A stretch of 64,000 nt of DNA from an uncultured Tateyamaria sp. (GTDB lineage: Bacteria > Pseudomonadota > Alphaproteobacteria > Rhodobacterales > Rhodobacteraceae). Position numbers and translations under genes: made by a program. This document shows positions 18,598 to 27,241 of this stretch, piece by piece (the first letter of the stretch is position 1; each line of letters opens with the position of its first letter). The notes beneath the pieces were generated by a model. The model ran no database searches, was not told where the DNA came from, and saw only the letters and a program-made list of their open reading frames with translations. The stretch is taken from assembly GCF_947503465.1 (NCBI RefSeq), contig NZ_CANNDN010000001.1, positions 2,315,501 to 2,379,500 on the forward strand, written 5' to 3'.

Positions 18598-19273
18598 CAT
18601 GCGGCGCACCGGCGGGCGGCTCGTGGTCTTCGGGATCGCGGGCATCGTCCTGCTGCTGGTCCTCGCGGCCGCACTCCTCTTCTTCACCCTGCCCGACGCC
18701 GGTGCCTTCGATGCCCGCGTCGAACGGATGTTCATCGAAAACGCCGACCTGACCAGCCAGGCCGAAATCAAGCTGCTGGAAATCCTCGCCCAGTCCGGCA
18801 CCGCCTTCTCGGACACACTCGCCAGCTACCGGCTGGTCATCTTTGTCCTGCTGGTCTTTGCCACCGGCATGATGATCGCGGCCCTTGTCTTCCTGCTGCT
18901 GCTGGTCGGCTTCAACCGCCGCATGGCCCAGATCGAACGGGCCGGCATTCAGGTCAATTCACTCCTCATCAGCCGCGAGGAAAACACCGTCTACCTCAAC
19001 AACCTCGGCTTCAAACTGACAGACGCCGCCATGGAAACCATGTCGGTCCTGGCAGAGGCGCGGATGGATGACGACGTCCTGTCCGGCTCCGAAATCGAAG
19101 GGGTCATCTCAGGCCGCAGCGCCGCCGATTGCGAAGAAGCCGCAGGCGCGACACGCATCAAACGCCTGCGCGACACGCTCGGCAACCAGATCGTCAGCGA
19201 ACTTCTGGTCAAGAACATCGCAAGACGTGGCTACATGCTGGCTGTGGAAAAGGACGTCATCAAGGTCCTCTGA
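18569..19273 (+). CDS. membrane protein with C-terminal winged-helix-like domain
   Basis: This 234-residue protein has two transmembrane segments (about 17-41 and 88-114) enclosing a short extracytoplasmic loop, and a cytoplasmic C-terminal domain from about 147 to 234. That domain reads like an OmpR/PhoB winged helix: helix LTDAAMETMSVLAEA, then DVLSGSEIEGVISGR, a recognition-helix-like segment ending IKRLRDTLGN, and a wing ending IARRGYMLAV. The order is reversed relative to ToxR/CadC, where the DNA-binding domain is N-terminal. The GTG start has AAAGGAAA upstream; an ATG at 18599 is the alternative. Function is inferred only. Confidence 0.7.
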   Translation: MQDNTTSASDMRRTGGRLVVFGIAGIVLLLVLAAALLFFTLPDAGAFDARVERMFIENADLTSQAEIKLLEILAQSGTAFSDTLASYRLVIFVLLVFATGMMIAALVFLLLLVGFNRRMAQIERAGIQVNSLLISREENTVYLNNLGFKLTDAAMETMSVLAEARMDDDVLSGSEIEGVISGRSAADCEEAAGATRIKRLRDTLGNQIVSELLVKNIARRGYMLAVEKDVIKVL

Positions 19274-19280
19274 CTCTTCT

Positions 19281-19326
19281 CTTCTTCTGGCTGAAAATAC
19301 TTCGGGGTTTGGGGCAGCGCCCCAAG
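19281..19326 (+). repeat. dispersed intergenic repeat, copy 3 (CTTCGGGG plus hairpin type)
   Basis: The leader CTTCTTCTGGCTGAAAATAC matches the other copies, but the 3' half is CTTCGGGG followed by the hairpin GGGGC-AGC-GCCCC. It lies 7 nt after a stop codon. A GCGCGCATGCGCCTCA element follows near 19362, as after copy 1. Confidence 0.7.
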
Positions 19327-19441
19327 ACATCATCTGCTGGAAGCAGATATACAAAATCACGTGGCGCGCATGCGCCTCATTTCACCAGTAGCCACGCGCG
19401 GCAGGTCAGGTCTAGGGTGCCCAAAACGAAGGAGACGCCCC

Positions 19442-20209
19442 ATGCCCGCCCCCATCAATCCGTTCAAGGCCGCCCTCAAGAACGGAGACACCGTCATCGG
19501 CTGCTGGCTCAGTCTCGGTGACCCGCTCGCGACCGAAATCGCAGGTACGGCAGGCTTTGACTGGCTGCTGATCGATGGCGAACATACACCCTACGACATA
19601 TCGAAAATGCGGATGCAGTTGATGGCGCTGGAAGCGTCCGACAGCCACGCCGCCGTCCGGGTCCCGGTGGGCGAGACATGGATCATCAAGCAGGTGCTCG
19701 ACGCGGGTGCGCAAACGGTGCTGGTCCCCATGGTCGAGACCGCCGAACAGGCACGGCAACTCGTGCACGACGTCCGATACCCGCCCACAGGTGGGCGCGG
19801 GGTCGGCTATTCCGGGGCACGGTGCAGTCGCTTTGGCACGATCACCGATTACGGTCCCACCGCCGATGAACAGGTCTGCCTTCTGATCCAGGTCGAAAAC
19901 AAGGCAGGCATTGCCAACCTGGACGATATCCTTGCGGTCGACGGCATAGACGGCGTGTTCATCGGACCGGCGGACCTGTCCGCGGATATGGGCCACATGG
20001 GCCAACTCACCCACCCCGACGTGCAATCCACGATCAAGGGCGCTGTCGCCCGGATCGAAGCCGCGGGAAAAGCGCCCGGCATCCTCACCACGACGCCCGA
20101 ATTCACGCAGGACGCCCTTGATTGGGGCGCGCGGTTCGTCGCAACGGGGCTCGACCTTCTGATCCTCGCCAAAAGCTTGCGCGAGCTCGCTCAACGCTGG
20201 GTGAAATAG
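19442..20209 (+). CDS. HpcH/HpaI aldolase family protein
   Basis: This 255-residue class II aldolase resembles 4-hydroxy-2-oxoheptanedioate aldolase and 2-dehydro-3-deoxyglucarate aldolase. It has the N-terminal WLSLGDPLATEIAGTAGFDW, LLIDGEHTPYD (base and metal region), PMVETAEQARQLV with the metal-binding Glu, and DGVFIGPADLSADMG with the metal-binding Asp. GGRGVGYSGARCSRFG is the typical RGxxxxxRAxxYG-type loop. The reaction is reversible retro-aldol release of pyruvate; the physiological substrate is unknown. GGAG lies 7-8 nt before the ATG. No aromatic-degradation cluster is adjacent. Confidence 0.9.
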   Translation: MPAPINPFKAALKNGDTVIGCWLSLGDPLATEIAGTAGFDWLLIDGEHTPYDISKMRMQLMALEASDSHAAVRVPVGETWIIKQVLDAGAQTVLVPMVETAEQARQLVHDVRYPPTGGRGVGYSGARCSRFGTITDYGPTADEQVCLLIQVENKAGIANLDDILAVDGIDGVFIGPADLSADMGHMGQLTHPDVQSTIKGAVARIEAAGKAPGILTTTPEFTQDALDWGARFVATGLDLLILAKSLRELAQRWVK

Positions 20210-20241
20210 GCGCCGGGCGCCGCCGCCGTTTGATTGCCGTT

Positions 20242-21369
20242 CTATTCAGATTTCAATCCAACCGAAGCCTGCGTGTACCCGCCCGCGGCGCCGTCGATGA
20301 AATGCACATGCGTGTCGTCCATGATAGACGGCACGATGCAGGTCATCATCGCCTCGTCCTGCGTGTGCATCCCATACCGGGCCACGCCGTCCGCACGCGC
20401 AGCGTCAAGCACCGCGCGCAAACGCGACACCGTTTCGGCGTCGCAATCCACGGTCATCTTCAACCCGTCATCAAATTTCCTGAAATCCGCATTGTCGCCA
20501 ACGGTGCGCCGATAGTGGGTCGGATCAAACCCACCCAGCTTGATGCCCGTCTTGATCAGCACCCAGGCGATCAATGTCTCGAACAACACCTGACGCTTGC
20601 GGGCCTTCACACCTTTGCCACCATGACTGGCATGGGCCTCCAATGTCGCTCCGGCGGGCGGCCAATCCGTACCAGGCCCCTCGGGAGGGGACGGGTGCCC
20701 GCCCCGCTCCAGATGCGCGACCTCGGCCAAGACCGCCTCGACCACGGCGCCGAACCGCGCCTGCTCCACGCCCTCGACCGGCGACAGCAGCAATGACAGG
20801 ATCGTCCCGTTCCGGGCTTTCATATGGCTCCACCGACAGCTCAGCCCCGTCAGGTCCGGTTCTGTCCCCGCGGGGACAGATGGCACGGTTTCGGCCCCGG
20901 CCTTCATCTGCCCTTCGGCCCAACTGACACCGCCGCCAGCGAACATGGCATAATCCACGCCATCCGACACCGCGTATCGGGCGACCGCCACCTCTGGTCC
21001 GGCGGCCCGAATATCGGCCACCGCATACAGACCGACCCGCAGCCCCATGTCGAACTCGGCCCGCGCCCAGGTCTGGACGGCGGCCAGGGCCCGCCCGGCC
21101 TCTGCCGCAAACTCGGGCGGATGGGCAAAGGCCGCGCCGTCCCCACCAAACACAAATGGAAAGGCGCGCCCTCCGGCCGCATTGATCTGGGCCGAGATCA
21201 CAGCCGCCCCGATCATGTTCACCGTCTTGTACTTGCCTGCCGCCACCGCATCCGTGGACCCCACGATGTCGGACACACCGACAACCCAGTCATCGGGCAG
21301 GGGCGTGTAGCGGCGCAGATCGGCCACATCGTCAAACGTGGTCAGCCGCGGCAGGTCATCATAGAACAT
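20242..21369 (-). CDS. DUF3095 domain-containing protein
   Basis: This 375-residue soluble protein fits DUF3095 along its length. The N-terminal half resembles a nucleotide-cyclase fold: VVGVSDIVGSTDAV looks like the first metal-binding strand, and AFPFVFGGDGAAFAHP like the second. The C-terminal half has FDPTHYRRTVGDNADFRKFDDGL, which is typical of the family. No activity is assigned; it may be a degenerate cyclase-like domain. It is convergent with the HpaI-type gene and divergent from the MFS gene. It contains one copy of a 16-bp palindrome found three times in the window. Confidence 0.85.
   Translation of the reverse strand: MFYDDLPRLTTFDDVADLRRYTPLPDDWVVGVSDIVGSTDAVAAGKYKTVNMIGAAVISAQINAAGGRAFPFVFGGDGAAFAHPPEFAAEAGRALAAVQTWARAEFDMGLRVGLYAVADIRAAGPEVAVARYAVSDGVDYAMFAGGGVSWAEGQMKAGAETVPSVPAGTEPDLTGLSCRWSHMKARNGTILSLLLSPVEGVEQARFGAVVEAVLAEVAHLERGGHPSPPEGPGTDWPPAGATLEAHASHGGKGVKARKRQVLFETLIAWVLIKTGIKLGGFDPTHYRRTVGDNADFRKFDDGLKMTVDCDAETVSRLRAVLDAARADGVARYGMHTQDEAMMTCIVPSIMDDTHVHFIDGAAGGYTQASVGLKSE
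20863..20878. repeat. 16-bp palindrome TGTCCCCGCGGGGACA, copy 1
   Basis: This is a perfect self-complementary 16-mer inside the DUF3095 coding sequence. Identical copies are at 39258 and 59961. Confidence 0.7.
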
Positions 21370-21476
21370 CTTGCACCTCTTCCCTGCGCAACCCTAACAC
21401 GGGTCCGCTCTTGAACAATGACCCTTGCGCATGCCCCCACTGCATGCCACCCAATTCGCAAGGAACGGAGACCTCC

Positions 21477-22649
21477 ATGCAAACCGGACTGATATTGCTG
21501 GCGCTGGCCTATGTGCTCAGCCAGTTCTTTCGCGCCTTCCTGGCCGTGCTGACCGGCCCCCTGGAGGCCGAGCTGGGCATCACCCCCGATGTCCTCGCGA
21601 CCGCGTCCGGCTACTGGTTTCTCGCCTTTGCACTCATGCAACTGCCCGTGGGCAAGGCGCTTGATACGTTGGGACCCCGCCGGACCGGTGGCTGGCTGTT
21701 CCTGATCGGCGGTGCAGGCGGCGCCGCGCTGTTTGCCCTGGCCCAGGGTCCCATCCACATCCACGCCGCCATGGCGCTTATCGGCATCGGCTGTTCGCCC
21801 GTCCTGATGGCCAGCTTCTACATCTTCGCACGCGAGTTCGACCCGGCCCGCTTTGCCACACTTGCGGCCCTGATGATCGGGATCGGCACCATCGGCAATC
21901 TGATCTCAAGTTATCCGATGGCCTTCGCGGTCGAAACGATGGGGTGGCGCAACGCCATGTGGTCCCTTGCCGCCGCATCTGCGGCGATTGCCTTGGGTGT
22001 GTTGGTCAGCGTGCGCGACCCGGCCAAGGCCGAAGACGCAGGCACGGGGTCTCTCTTGGACCTGCTACGGATGCCCGTCCTGTGGTTCATCTTTCCGATC
22101 ATGTTCGTCAACTACGCCCCAGTCGCCGCCGTGCGGGGCCTCTGGATCGGGCCCTACCTGCGCGACGTCTTCGACCAGACAACAGCGCAGATAGGTATCG
22201 CCACCCTGGTGATGAGCCTTGCCATGATCCTTGGCACGATCGCCTATGGCCCGCTTGATCGCATCCTTGGCACGCGCAAGTGGGTGGTCCTTACAGGCAA
22301 CGCCCTGACGGTCGCCATGCTGGCCCTGGTCATTCTTTGGATCGACGCCGGCCCCTGGACGTCCATCATCCTCTTTGCCGCCATTGGTGCGCTTGGCGCG
22401 TCTTTCCCGGTGATCATCGCCCATGCGCGCAGCTTTTTCCCCGCGCATCTGACGGGGCGCGGCGTCACGCTGATGAACCTTTTTGGCATCGGCGGCGTCG
22501 GGGTCATGCAAACCATTTCGGGCCGCATTCACACCGCCACGGCAGGCGGCGACCCAACCACCCCTTACATCGCGATCTTTGGCTTTTTCGCCGTCGCCCT
22601 GACGTTAGGTGTGGCGATCTATGCACTAAGCCGTGATGCCACCGACTGA
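21477..22649 (+). CDS. MFS transporter
   Basis: This 390-residue polytopic membrane protein has about 12 transmembrane segments and MFS features, including the loop 2-3 motif GKALDTLGPRRTGGW (variant of GxxxDRxGRR) near residue 60 and a matching second-half loop YGPLDRILGTRKW. The substrate is unknown; the general pattern is that of organic-solute/antiporter-type MFS carriers. GGAG lies 7 nt before the ATG at 21477. It is divergent from DUF3095 and followed 63 bp later by asd. Confidence 0.88.
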   Translation: MQTGLILLALAYVLSQFFRAFLAVLTGPLEAELGITPDVLATASGYWFLAFALMQLPVGKALDTLGPRRTGGWLFLIGGAGGAALFALAQGPIHIHAAMALIGIGCSPVLMASFYIFAREFDPARFATLAALMIGIGTIGNLISSYPMAFAVETMGWRNAMWSLAAASAAIALGVLVSVRDPAKAEDAGTGSLLDLLRMPVLWFIFPIMFVNYAPVAAVRGLWIGPYLRDVFDQTTAQIGIATLVMSLAMILGTIAYGPLDRILGTRKWVVLTGNALTVAMLALVILWIDAGPWTSIILFAAIGALGASFPVIIAHARSFFPAHLTGRGVTLMNLFGIGGVGVMQTISGRIHTATAGGDPTTPYIAIFGFFAVALTLGVAIYALSRDATD

Positions 22650-22712
22650 CGCCCTTTCCCCCACCAGACATTGGGTGTAAGGCCCTCGCACCTACCCGAA
22701 AAGGAGTCGATT

Positions 22713-23735
22713 ATGGGGTATCGTGTCGTCGTCGCGGGCGCCACCGGTAACGTGGGCCGCGAAATGCTGAACATCCTGGCCGAGCGCCAGTTTCCCGTGG
22801 ACGAGCTGGCCGTACTGGCAAGCCGTCGTTCGCTGGGCACGGAAGTGTCGTTCGGTGATCAGACGCTCAAGACGAAAGACCTCGACACATTCGACTTCAC
22901 GGGCTGGGACATCGCGCTTTTCGCCATCGGCTCGGACGCGACCAAGACTTACGCGCCCAAGGCGGCCAAGGCCGGGTGCGTGGTCATCGATAATTCGTCG
23001 CTTTATCGCTATGATCCGGATGTCCCGCTGATCGTTCCGGAAGTGAACGCCGACGCGATCGAGGGCTACGCCAAGAAGAACATCATCGCCAACCCCAACT
23101 GTTCGACGGCCCAAATGGTCGTGGCGCTGAAGCCGCTGCACGATCGGGCCAAGATCAAGCGCGTGGTGGTCAGCACCTACCAATCCGTATCCGGCGCGGG
23201 CAAGGAAGGGATGGACGAGCTGTGGGACCAGACCAAGGCGGTCTACAACCCGACGTCGGACATCCAGGTCAAGAAATTCCAGAAGCAGATCGCCTTCAAC
23301 GTGATCCCGCATATCGACAGCTTCATGGAAGACGGCTCGACCAAGGAAGAATGGAAGATGGTCGCCGAGACGAAGAAAATCGTCGATCCCAAGATCAAGG
23401 TCACGGCCACTTGCGTGCGCGTACCGGTCTTCGTCGGCCACTCCGAAGCAGTGAACATCGAGACCGAGGAGTTCCTCGACGAGGACGAGGCCCGCGATAT
23501 CCTGCGCGAAGCGCCGGGGATCATGGTGATCGACAAGCGCGAGGACGGCGGCTACGTCACGCCCATCGAATGCGTGGGCGACTTCGCCACCTTCATCAGC
23601 CGTATCCGCCAGGACAGCACAATAGACAACGGCCTGAACTTCTGGTGCGTGTCGGACAACCTGCGCAAGGGCGCGGCCCTGAACGCGGTGCAGATCGCCG
23701 AGGTGCTGGGCACGCGGTGTCTGAAAAAGGGCTAA
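22713..23735 (+). CDS. asd: aspartate-semialdehyde dehydrogenase
   Basis: Asd makes aspartate semialdehyde from aspartyl phosphate with NADPH, feeding lysine/diaminopimelate, threonine and methionine synthesis. The 340-residue protein has the nucleotide loop VAGATGNVGREML at residues 7-19, the catalytic Cys in NPNCSTAQ (C130), the phosphate-binding DNSS loop, and the conserved VPVFVGHSEAVNIE region. AAGGAG precedes the ATG at 22713. It is followed by a strong terminator and stands as a single gene. Confidence 0.96.
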   Translation: MGYRVVVAGATGNVGREMLNILAERQFPVDELAVLASRRSLGTEVSFGDQTLKTKDLDTFDFTGWDIALFAIGSDATKTYAPKAAKAGCVVIDNSSLYRYDPDVPLIVPEVNADAIEGYAKKNIIANPNCSTAQMVVALKPLHDRAKIKRVVVSTYQSVSGAGKEGMDELWDQTKAVYNPTSDIQVKKFQKQIAFNVIPHIDSFMEDGSTKEEWKMVAETKKIVDPKIKVTATCVRVPVFVGHSEAVNIETEEFLDEDEARDILREAPGIMVIDKREDGGYVTPIECVGDFATFISRIRQDSTIDNGLNFWCVSDNLRKGAALNAVQIAEVLGTRCLKKG

Positions 23736-23762
23736 GGCTCGGGCACGCAGCTTGCGGGGAAC

Positions 23763-23789
23763 AAGGGGCCGATTGGCCCCTTTTCTTTT
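23763..23789 (+). terminator. Rho-independent terminator after asd
   Basis: The stem AAGGGGCC/GGCCCCTT has a GATT loop and is followed by TTCTTTT. It begins about 28 nt after the asd stop and precedes the DUF4139 gene. Confidence 0.9.
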
Positions 23790-23834
23790 GGCTCATGCGG
23801 TGCAGACTGGGGACATCCAACAAAAGGTATCCCC

Positions 23835-25448
23835 ATGCGCTCCGCCTTGATCCTTGCCCTGCTGCCCTTGCCTGCACTTGCCGACACCTTTGTGGTGCAA
23901 GCCCCGCCGGTGGCCGCCACGGTCTATGCGCAAGGGGCGCTGGTGTCTCGCGCTGCTACGGTTGACCTGCCCGCAGGCCAGCACGTATTGGACCTGCGGA
24001 ACATGGACCCGGATCTGTCGCTGGACGCGATGGACATACGCCTGACCGGGGCCACGATCACCGCCCGCAGTTGGACGCCGCGACCGGATACCCCCTACCG
24101 TGCGCCGCGCACCCCTGAATGGATGGCCGCCAAGGATGCATTTGATGCAGCATCCGAGGCGCTGGCCGCGCTGGACGACCGGATTGCGCTGGCTTTGGCC
24201 TCTGCCCAGGCGGCCCAGGACCAGATTCAGTTTCTGAATGGCCTCACCCTCCCCAAGGATGCGTCTGCAAATGTGGACACCCTGCGCGCCATCGGCCAGT
24301 TGATCGCAAGCGACGGGACCGCCGCGCGCGCCGCGATGCGCGCGGCCGAGGCCGAAGCCCGGCAACTGCGCCGCGACCGTCCCGATCTTGAATTTGCCCT
24401 GGCACAGGCGCAAGCGGCCCTTGATGCCGCGACGCCCACCAACACAGCGCCTGCCACCTTGTCGCTGAACGTCACTGTCCCCCAAGCGGTTTCGGCAGAA
24501 CTGGACCTGTCCTACCTCACCGCAGGTGTCTCCTGGGCCCCTGTCTACGAGATGGACCTGACGGACGACACGGCGCTGTCCATTGCGCGCAGCGCCGTGA
24601 TTTCACAATTCACGAACGAAGACTGGACGGACATTCAACTGACGTTGTCGACCGTCGAACCTTTCGCGCAATCCGAACCCAGCACGCTTTGGCCACAACG
24701 GCGCAGGATCGAAGACCCGGTGCAAAAAAAGCGCGAACTCTCACGTCTGCAAGCCGACAGCGCGACGGGCCTGGTTGCACCCGTCATGGAATCGCCCGTG
24801 ATCGCCGAAGAGGTTGCCGCCGCCAATTTCGAAGGTATCGGCGTTACCTACACGCTTCCCACCCCGGTCACGATCAACGCGCGCAGCGAGGATTTGCAGA
24901 TTGCGCTCGATAGGCTGGAAATGGATGCCACGGTCAGTGCCCGCGCGATCCCACGCTTTGATGACACCGCATTTCGGCTGGCTCAGATCACGAACACCAC
25001 CGCCGAAATCCTGCTGCCCGGCCGGGCACTCTTGTATGTGGACGGCCAGTTGGTCGGCACGACAGATGTCGGCGCCTTGGCACCAAACGCGGAAACCGAG
25101 CTGTTCTTTGGCCGCATCGACGGGCTGCGACTGACCCGGACGGTTCTGGACCGCAACGAAGGTGATCGCGGCCTCATCACCCGGTCAAACCAGGAATCAG
25201 AGGACATTCGCATCGACATCGAGAACCTGACACCGCGCGCGTGGGACGTTTCGGTTCGTGACGCGGTCCCGTTCTCCGAACAGGAGGATCTGGTGATCGA
25301 CTGGTCCGCCCGCCCAGCACCCGATGTGGATGCCGTTGATGATCAGCGCGGCATTCTGGAATGGCAAATGTCGCTTGATCCGGGGCAAAGCCGGACCATC
25401 GCCGTTCAAACAACCCTGACATGGCCCGAAGACAAGGTCCTTCGGTGA
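23835..25448 (+). CDS. secreted DUF4139 (mucoidy inhibitor MuiA-like) protein
   Basis: This 537-residue exported protein has a short signal peptide (MRSALILALLPLPALA, cleavage before DTFVV). An N-terminal domain (residues about 25-70) and a long coiled-coil-like helical region with Ala-rich heptads (about 95-205) precede the DUF4139 beta domain, marked by LSYLTAGVSWAPVYEMDL and ISQFTNEDWTDIQLTLST. Members are predicted periplasmic or surface proteins of unknown function; the MuiA name comes from a polysaccharide phenotype in other bacteria. It is followed by the hairpin-rich gene-free interval. Confidence 0.85.
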   Translation: MRSALILALLPLPALADTFVVQAPPVAATVYAQGALVSRAATVDLPAGQHVLDLRNMDPDLSLDAMDIRLTGATITARSWTPRPDTPYRAPRTPEWMAAKDAFDAASEALAALDDRIALALASAQAAQDQIQFLNGLTLPKDASANVDTLRAIGQLIASDGTAARAAMRAAEAEARQLRRDRPDLEFALAQAQAALDAATPTNTAPATLSLNVTVPQAVSAELDLSYLTAGVSWAPVYEMDLTDDTALSIARSAVISQFTNEDWTDIQLTLSTVEPFAQSEPSTLWPQRRRIEDPVQKKRELSRLQADSATGLVAPVMESPVIAEEVAAANFEGIGVTYTLPTPVTINARSEDLQIALDRLEMDATVSARAIPRFDDTAFRLAQITNTTAEILLPGRALLYVDGQLVGTTDVGALAPNAETELFFGRIDGLRLTRTVLDRNEGDRGLITRSNQESEDIRIDIENLTPRAWDVSVRDAVPFSEQEDLVIDWSARPAPDVDAVDDQRGILEWQMSLDPGQSRTIAVQTTLTWPEDKVLR

Positions 25449-25485
25449 CCCTTTGTGTGCGCAGGGCCCCAGGAACAGAGTTGAT

Positions 25486-25923
25486 TCGACTTTTACGTAG
25501 GTCGATCTGCACCGTAAGGATTTGATAAAAAACGATATTTCTTCGGTGCAATGACGTCGTTAAAGCAGAACGTGATTCCGGAAACACATTGGTAATTTCA
25601 TACTGCGATACCGATGGGCATCGAAGGGTCACCAGACCCGGGTAACGGGCGACGCGGCCAAATGCGCCGAATACTTGCCCACCAGATGCAAGTGCATGCG
25701 CTTGCATCACCAAACGGCAGAATGCCGCTTCATCACATGAATGCCGCCCAAGGGTTTGGGTGAACCGACGGGAACAGTTCGGCAACGCATGGGTTGAATG
25801 ACGGCAGATACACGAAATGTCCGCGCGGTGAAGGAACCAGTGAATGGGGTGAGTGACGCGCGGGTATGTGGGGTAACGAGTGGTCTTGGGCGGCGCATCC
25901 GGTGGGAGGCGTCGCCCATTTTT
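25486..25923 (+). ncRNA. candidate structured RNA or long 3' UTR (gene-free, hairpin-rich interval)
   Basis: No convincing ORF lies between the DUF4139 stop (25448) and the end of sbtB (25924). Instead a chain of perfect hairpins is visible on the plus strand: TCGAC/GTCGA (25486-25505), TGCACCG/CGGTGCA (25508-25550), CGATG/CATCG (25612-25623), GGGTC/GACCC (25626-25639), GATGCAAG/CTTGCATC (25685-25708), CGGCA/TGCCG (25715-25727) and CCCAA/TTGGG (25747-25760). It ends with a U-tailed terminator. It could be an independent RNA or the 3' UTR of the DUF4139 transcript. It matches no RNA family I recognise; RNase P, tmRNA and SRP signature motifs are absent. Confidence 0.35.
25888..25923 (+). terminator. 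Rho-independent terminator ending the hairpin-rich interval
   Basis: The stem GGGCGGCGC/GCGTCGCCC (9 bp, one G-U) has a 12-nt loop and is followed by ATTTTTCT. The U tract exists only on the plus strand, so it terminates a rightward transcript against the convergent sbtB gene. Confidence 0.75.
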
Positions 25924-26235
25924 CTAGAACCGTTCGGCCCGCAGCACTTCGCAATCGCTGATGGTGACAACGCCGATATGGCGTTCCACCACGGCAAAGG
26001 CGGCATCCAGCATCTCTTCCAGCCGCTCGGGTTTGATGATGCAGATCACCTGCACCATGCCCGTGCCACGGCTGACCTGGCCTTCACGGCTCCAGGCGCC
26101 GGACCGGCCCGACCCACCCAGCACCGGCAACACTGTCCACCCGGTCACGCCCGCATCAGACAGTGCACCCGTCAACCGGCTTTGCATGACCTGCTCGATG
26201 ATGATGGCGACGCGCTTGGCCTTATGGGTTTGCAT
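25924..26235 (-). CDS. PII-family signalling protein, SbtB-like
   Basis: This 103-residue protein has the ferredoxin-like fold of PII proteins: strand KRVAIIIEQV, helix LTGALSDAGVTGWTVLPV, a T-loop-like GGSGRSGAWSREGQVSRGTG, and strand MVQVICIIKPERLEEML. It resembles SbtB, the PII-like protein that binds adenine nucleotides and controls the bicarbonate transporter SbtA in cyanobacteria. The C-terminal Cys pair of many cyanobacterial SbtB proteins is absent; no cysteine lies after residue 95. GGAGG precedes the ATG. It is the last gene of the can-sbtA-sbtB cluster, 4 bp after sbtA. Confidence 0.85.
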   Translation of the reverse strand: MQTHKAKRVAIIIEQVMQSRLTGALSDAGVTGWTVLPVLGGSGRSGAWSREGQVSRGTGMVQVICIIKPERLEEMLDAAFAVVERHIGVVTISDCEVLRAERF

Positions 26236-26239
26236 GGGC

Positions 26240-27217
26240 TTATCCTCCGGTCAGGGCGCTGGCGACGGCCACATAGATCGGAATGCCCAGCGTCAGGTTG
26301 AATGGAAAGGTGACCCCCAGTGACAGGGTCAGGTAGATGGACGGGTTCGCCTCGGGCAGGGCCACGCGCATGGCTGCGGGCACGGCGATATAGCTGGCCG
26401 AGGCCGACAGAACCATGAACAGCGCCACGCCCCCCGTGCTGACCCCCAAAAACAGCCCGGCGGCACAGCCAAAGGTCGCGCCAACCAACGGCATCACGAC
26501 GCCAAAGGTCAAAACGCCAGGCTTCAACACGCCCGATCCGCCGCGCAGGCCACGGCCCGCGACCAGCCCCATGTCCAGAAGGAACAGGCACAAGACGCCC
26601 TGGAACGGGGACACGATGAACGCCTCGATCTTGGCCAACCCGTCCACGCCTGTGGCCCAGCCGATCAGGAAACTGCCCACCAACAGAACAATGGACCCGT
26701 TCAACATGATCTCTCGCATCAATTCGGGGTCCATGCGCCGGCTGTCTCCGCCCCGCGAAATCAGCCATAGCGCAGACAGGATCGCCGGGGCTTCCATCGC
26801 GGCGGCCACCGCCACCATATAGCCTTCGGATGCAATGCCGCTGCTGTCCAACACGGATGTGGCCGCAACAAAGGTCACAATGGAAATGGACCCGTAATGC
26901 GCCGCAACCGCCGCCGCATCCAGACGGCTGAGGTTCCCCATGACCTGCAACAGGCCAAAGGCGACGATGGGCAGCGCGGCCGACAATACGATCCCCGCCA
27001 ACAGCGACGCCGCCAGCGTGCCGTCGATCCCATGATCGGCCACGCTGACGCCGCCTTTGAAGCCGATTGCAAACAGCAGGTAGATGGACATGCCCTTGGC
27101 CACCGCCTCGGGAATGTTCAGATCAGACCGCGCCAGCGACGCCGCCACACCCAGCGCAAAACTCAGGATGATGGGCGACAAAAGGTTTGTCGCCGCAAGG
27201 CTCAGGATCTGGTCCAC
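26240..27217 (-). CDS. sodium-dependent bicarbonate transporter, SbtA family
   Basis: This 325-residue integral membrane protein has about ten hydrophobic segments arranged in two inverted halves, the SbtA fold. Typical segments are LSPIILSFALGVAASLARSDLNIPE at the start (read in two parts), YLLFAIGFKGGV, HYGSISIVTFVAAT, LDMGLVAGRGL, and SASASYIAVPAAMRVALPEANP, all well matched to SbtA. The role is sodium-coupled bicarbonate uptake. The start is GTG with GGGGA upstream. Placement between a carbonic anhydrase and an SbtB-like gene strengthens the call. Confidence 0.9.
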   Translation of the reverse strand: MDQILSLAATNLLSPIILSFALGVAASLARSDLNIPEAVAKGMSIYLLFAIGFKGGVSVADHGIDGTLAASLLAGIVLSAALPIVAFGLLQVMGNLSRLDAAAVAAHYGSISIVTFVAATSVLDSSGIASEGYMVAVAAAMEAPAILSALWLISRGGDSRRMDPELMREIMLNGSIVLLVGSFLIGWATGVDGLAKIEAFIVSPFQGVLCLFLLDMGLVAGRGLRGGSGVLKPGVLTFGVVMPLVGATFGCAAGLFLGVSTGGVALFMVLSASASYIAVPAAMRVALPEANPSIYLTLSLGVTFPFNLTLGIPIYVAVASALTGG

Positions 27218-27241
27218 ATCTGTCCCCTTGGATCGCCCGGC

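Noticed and set aside
25798-26301. A plus-strand ORF of 167 codons crossing the 25.9 kb terminator
   Set aside because: It runs through the terminator hairpin and antisense to sbtB, has no RBS, and its sequence has no domain pattern.
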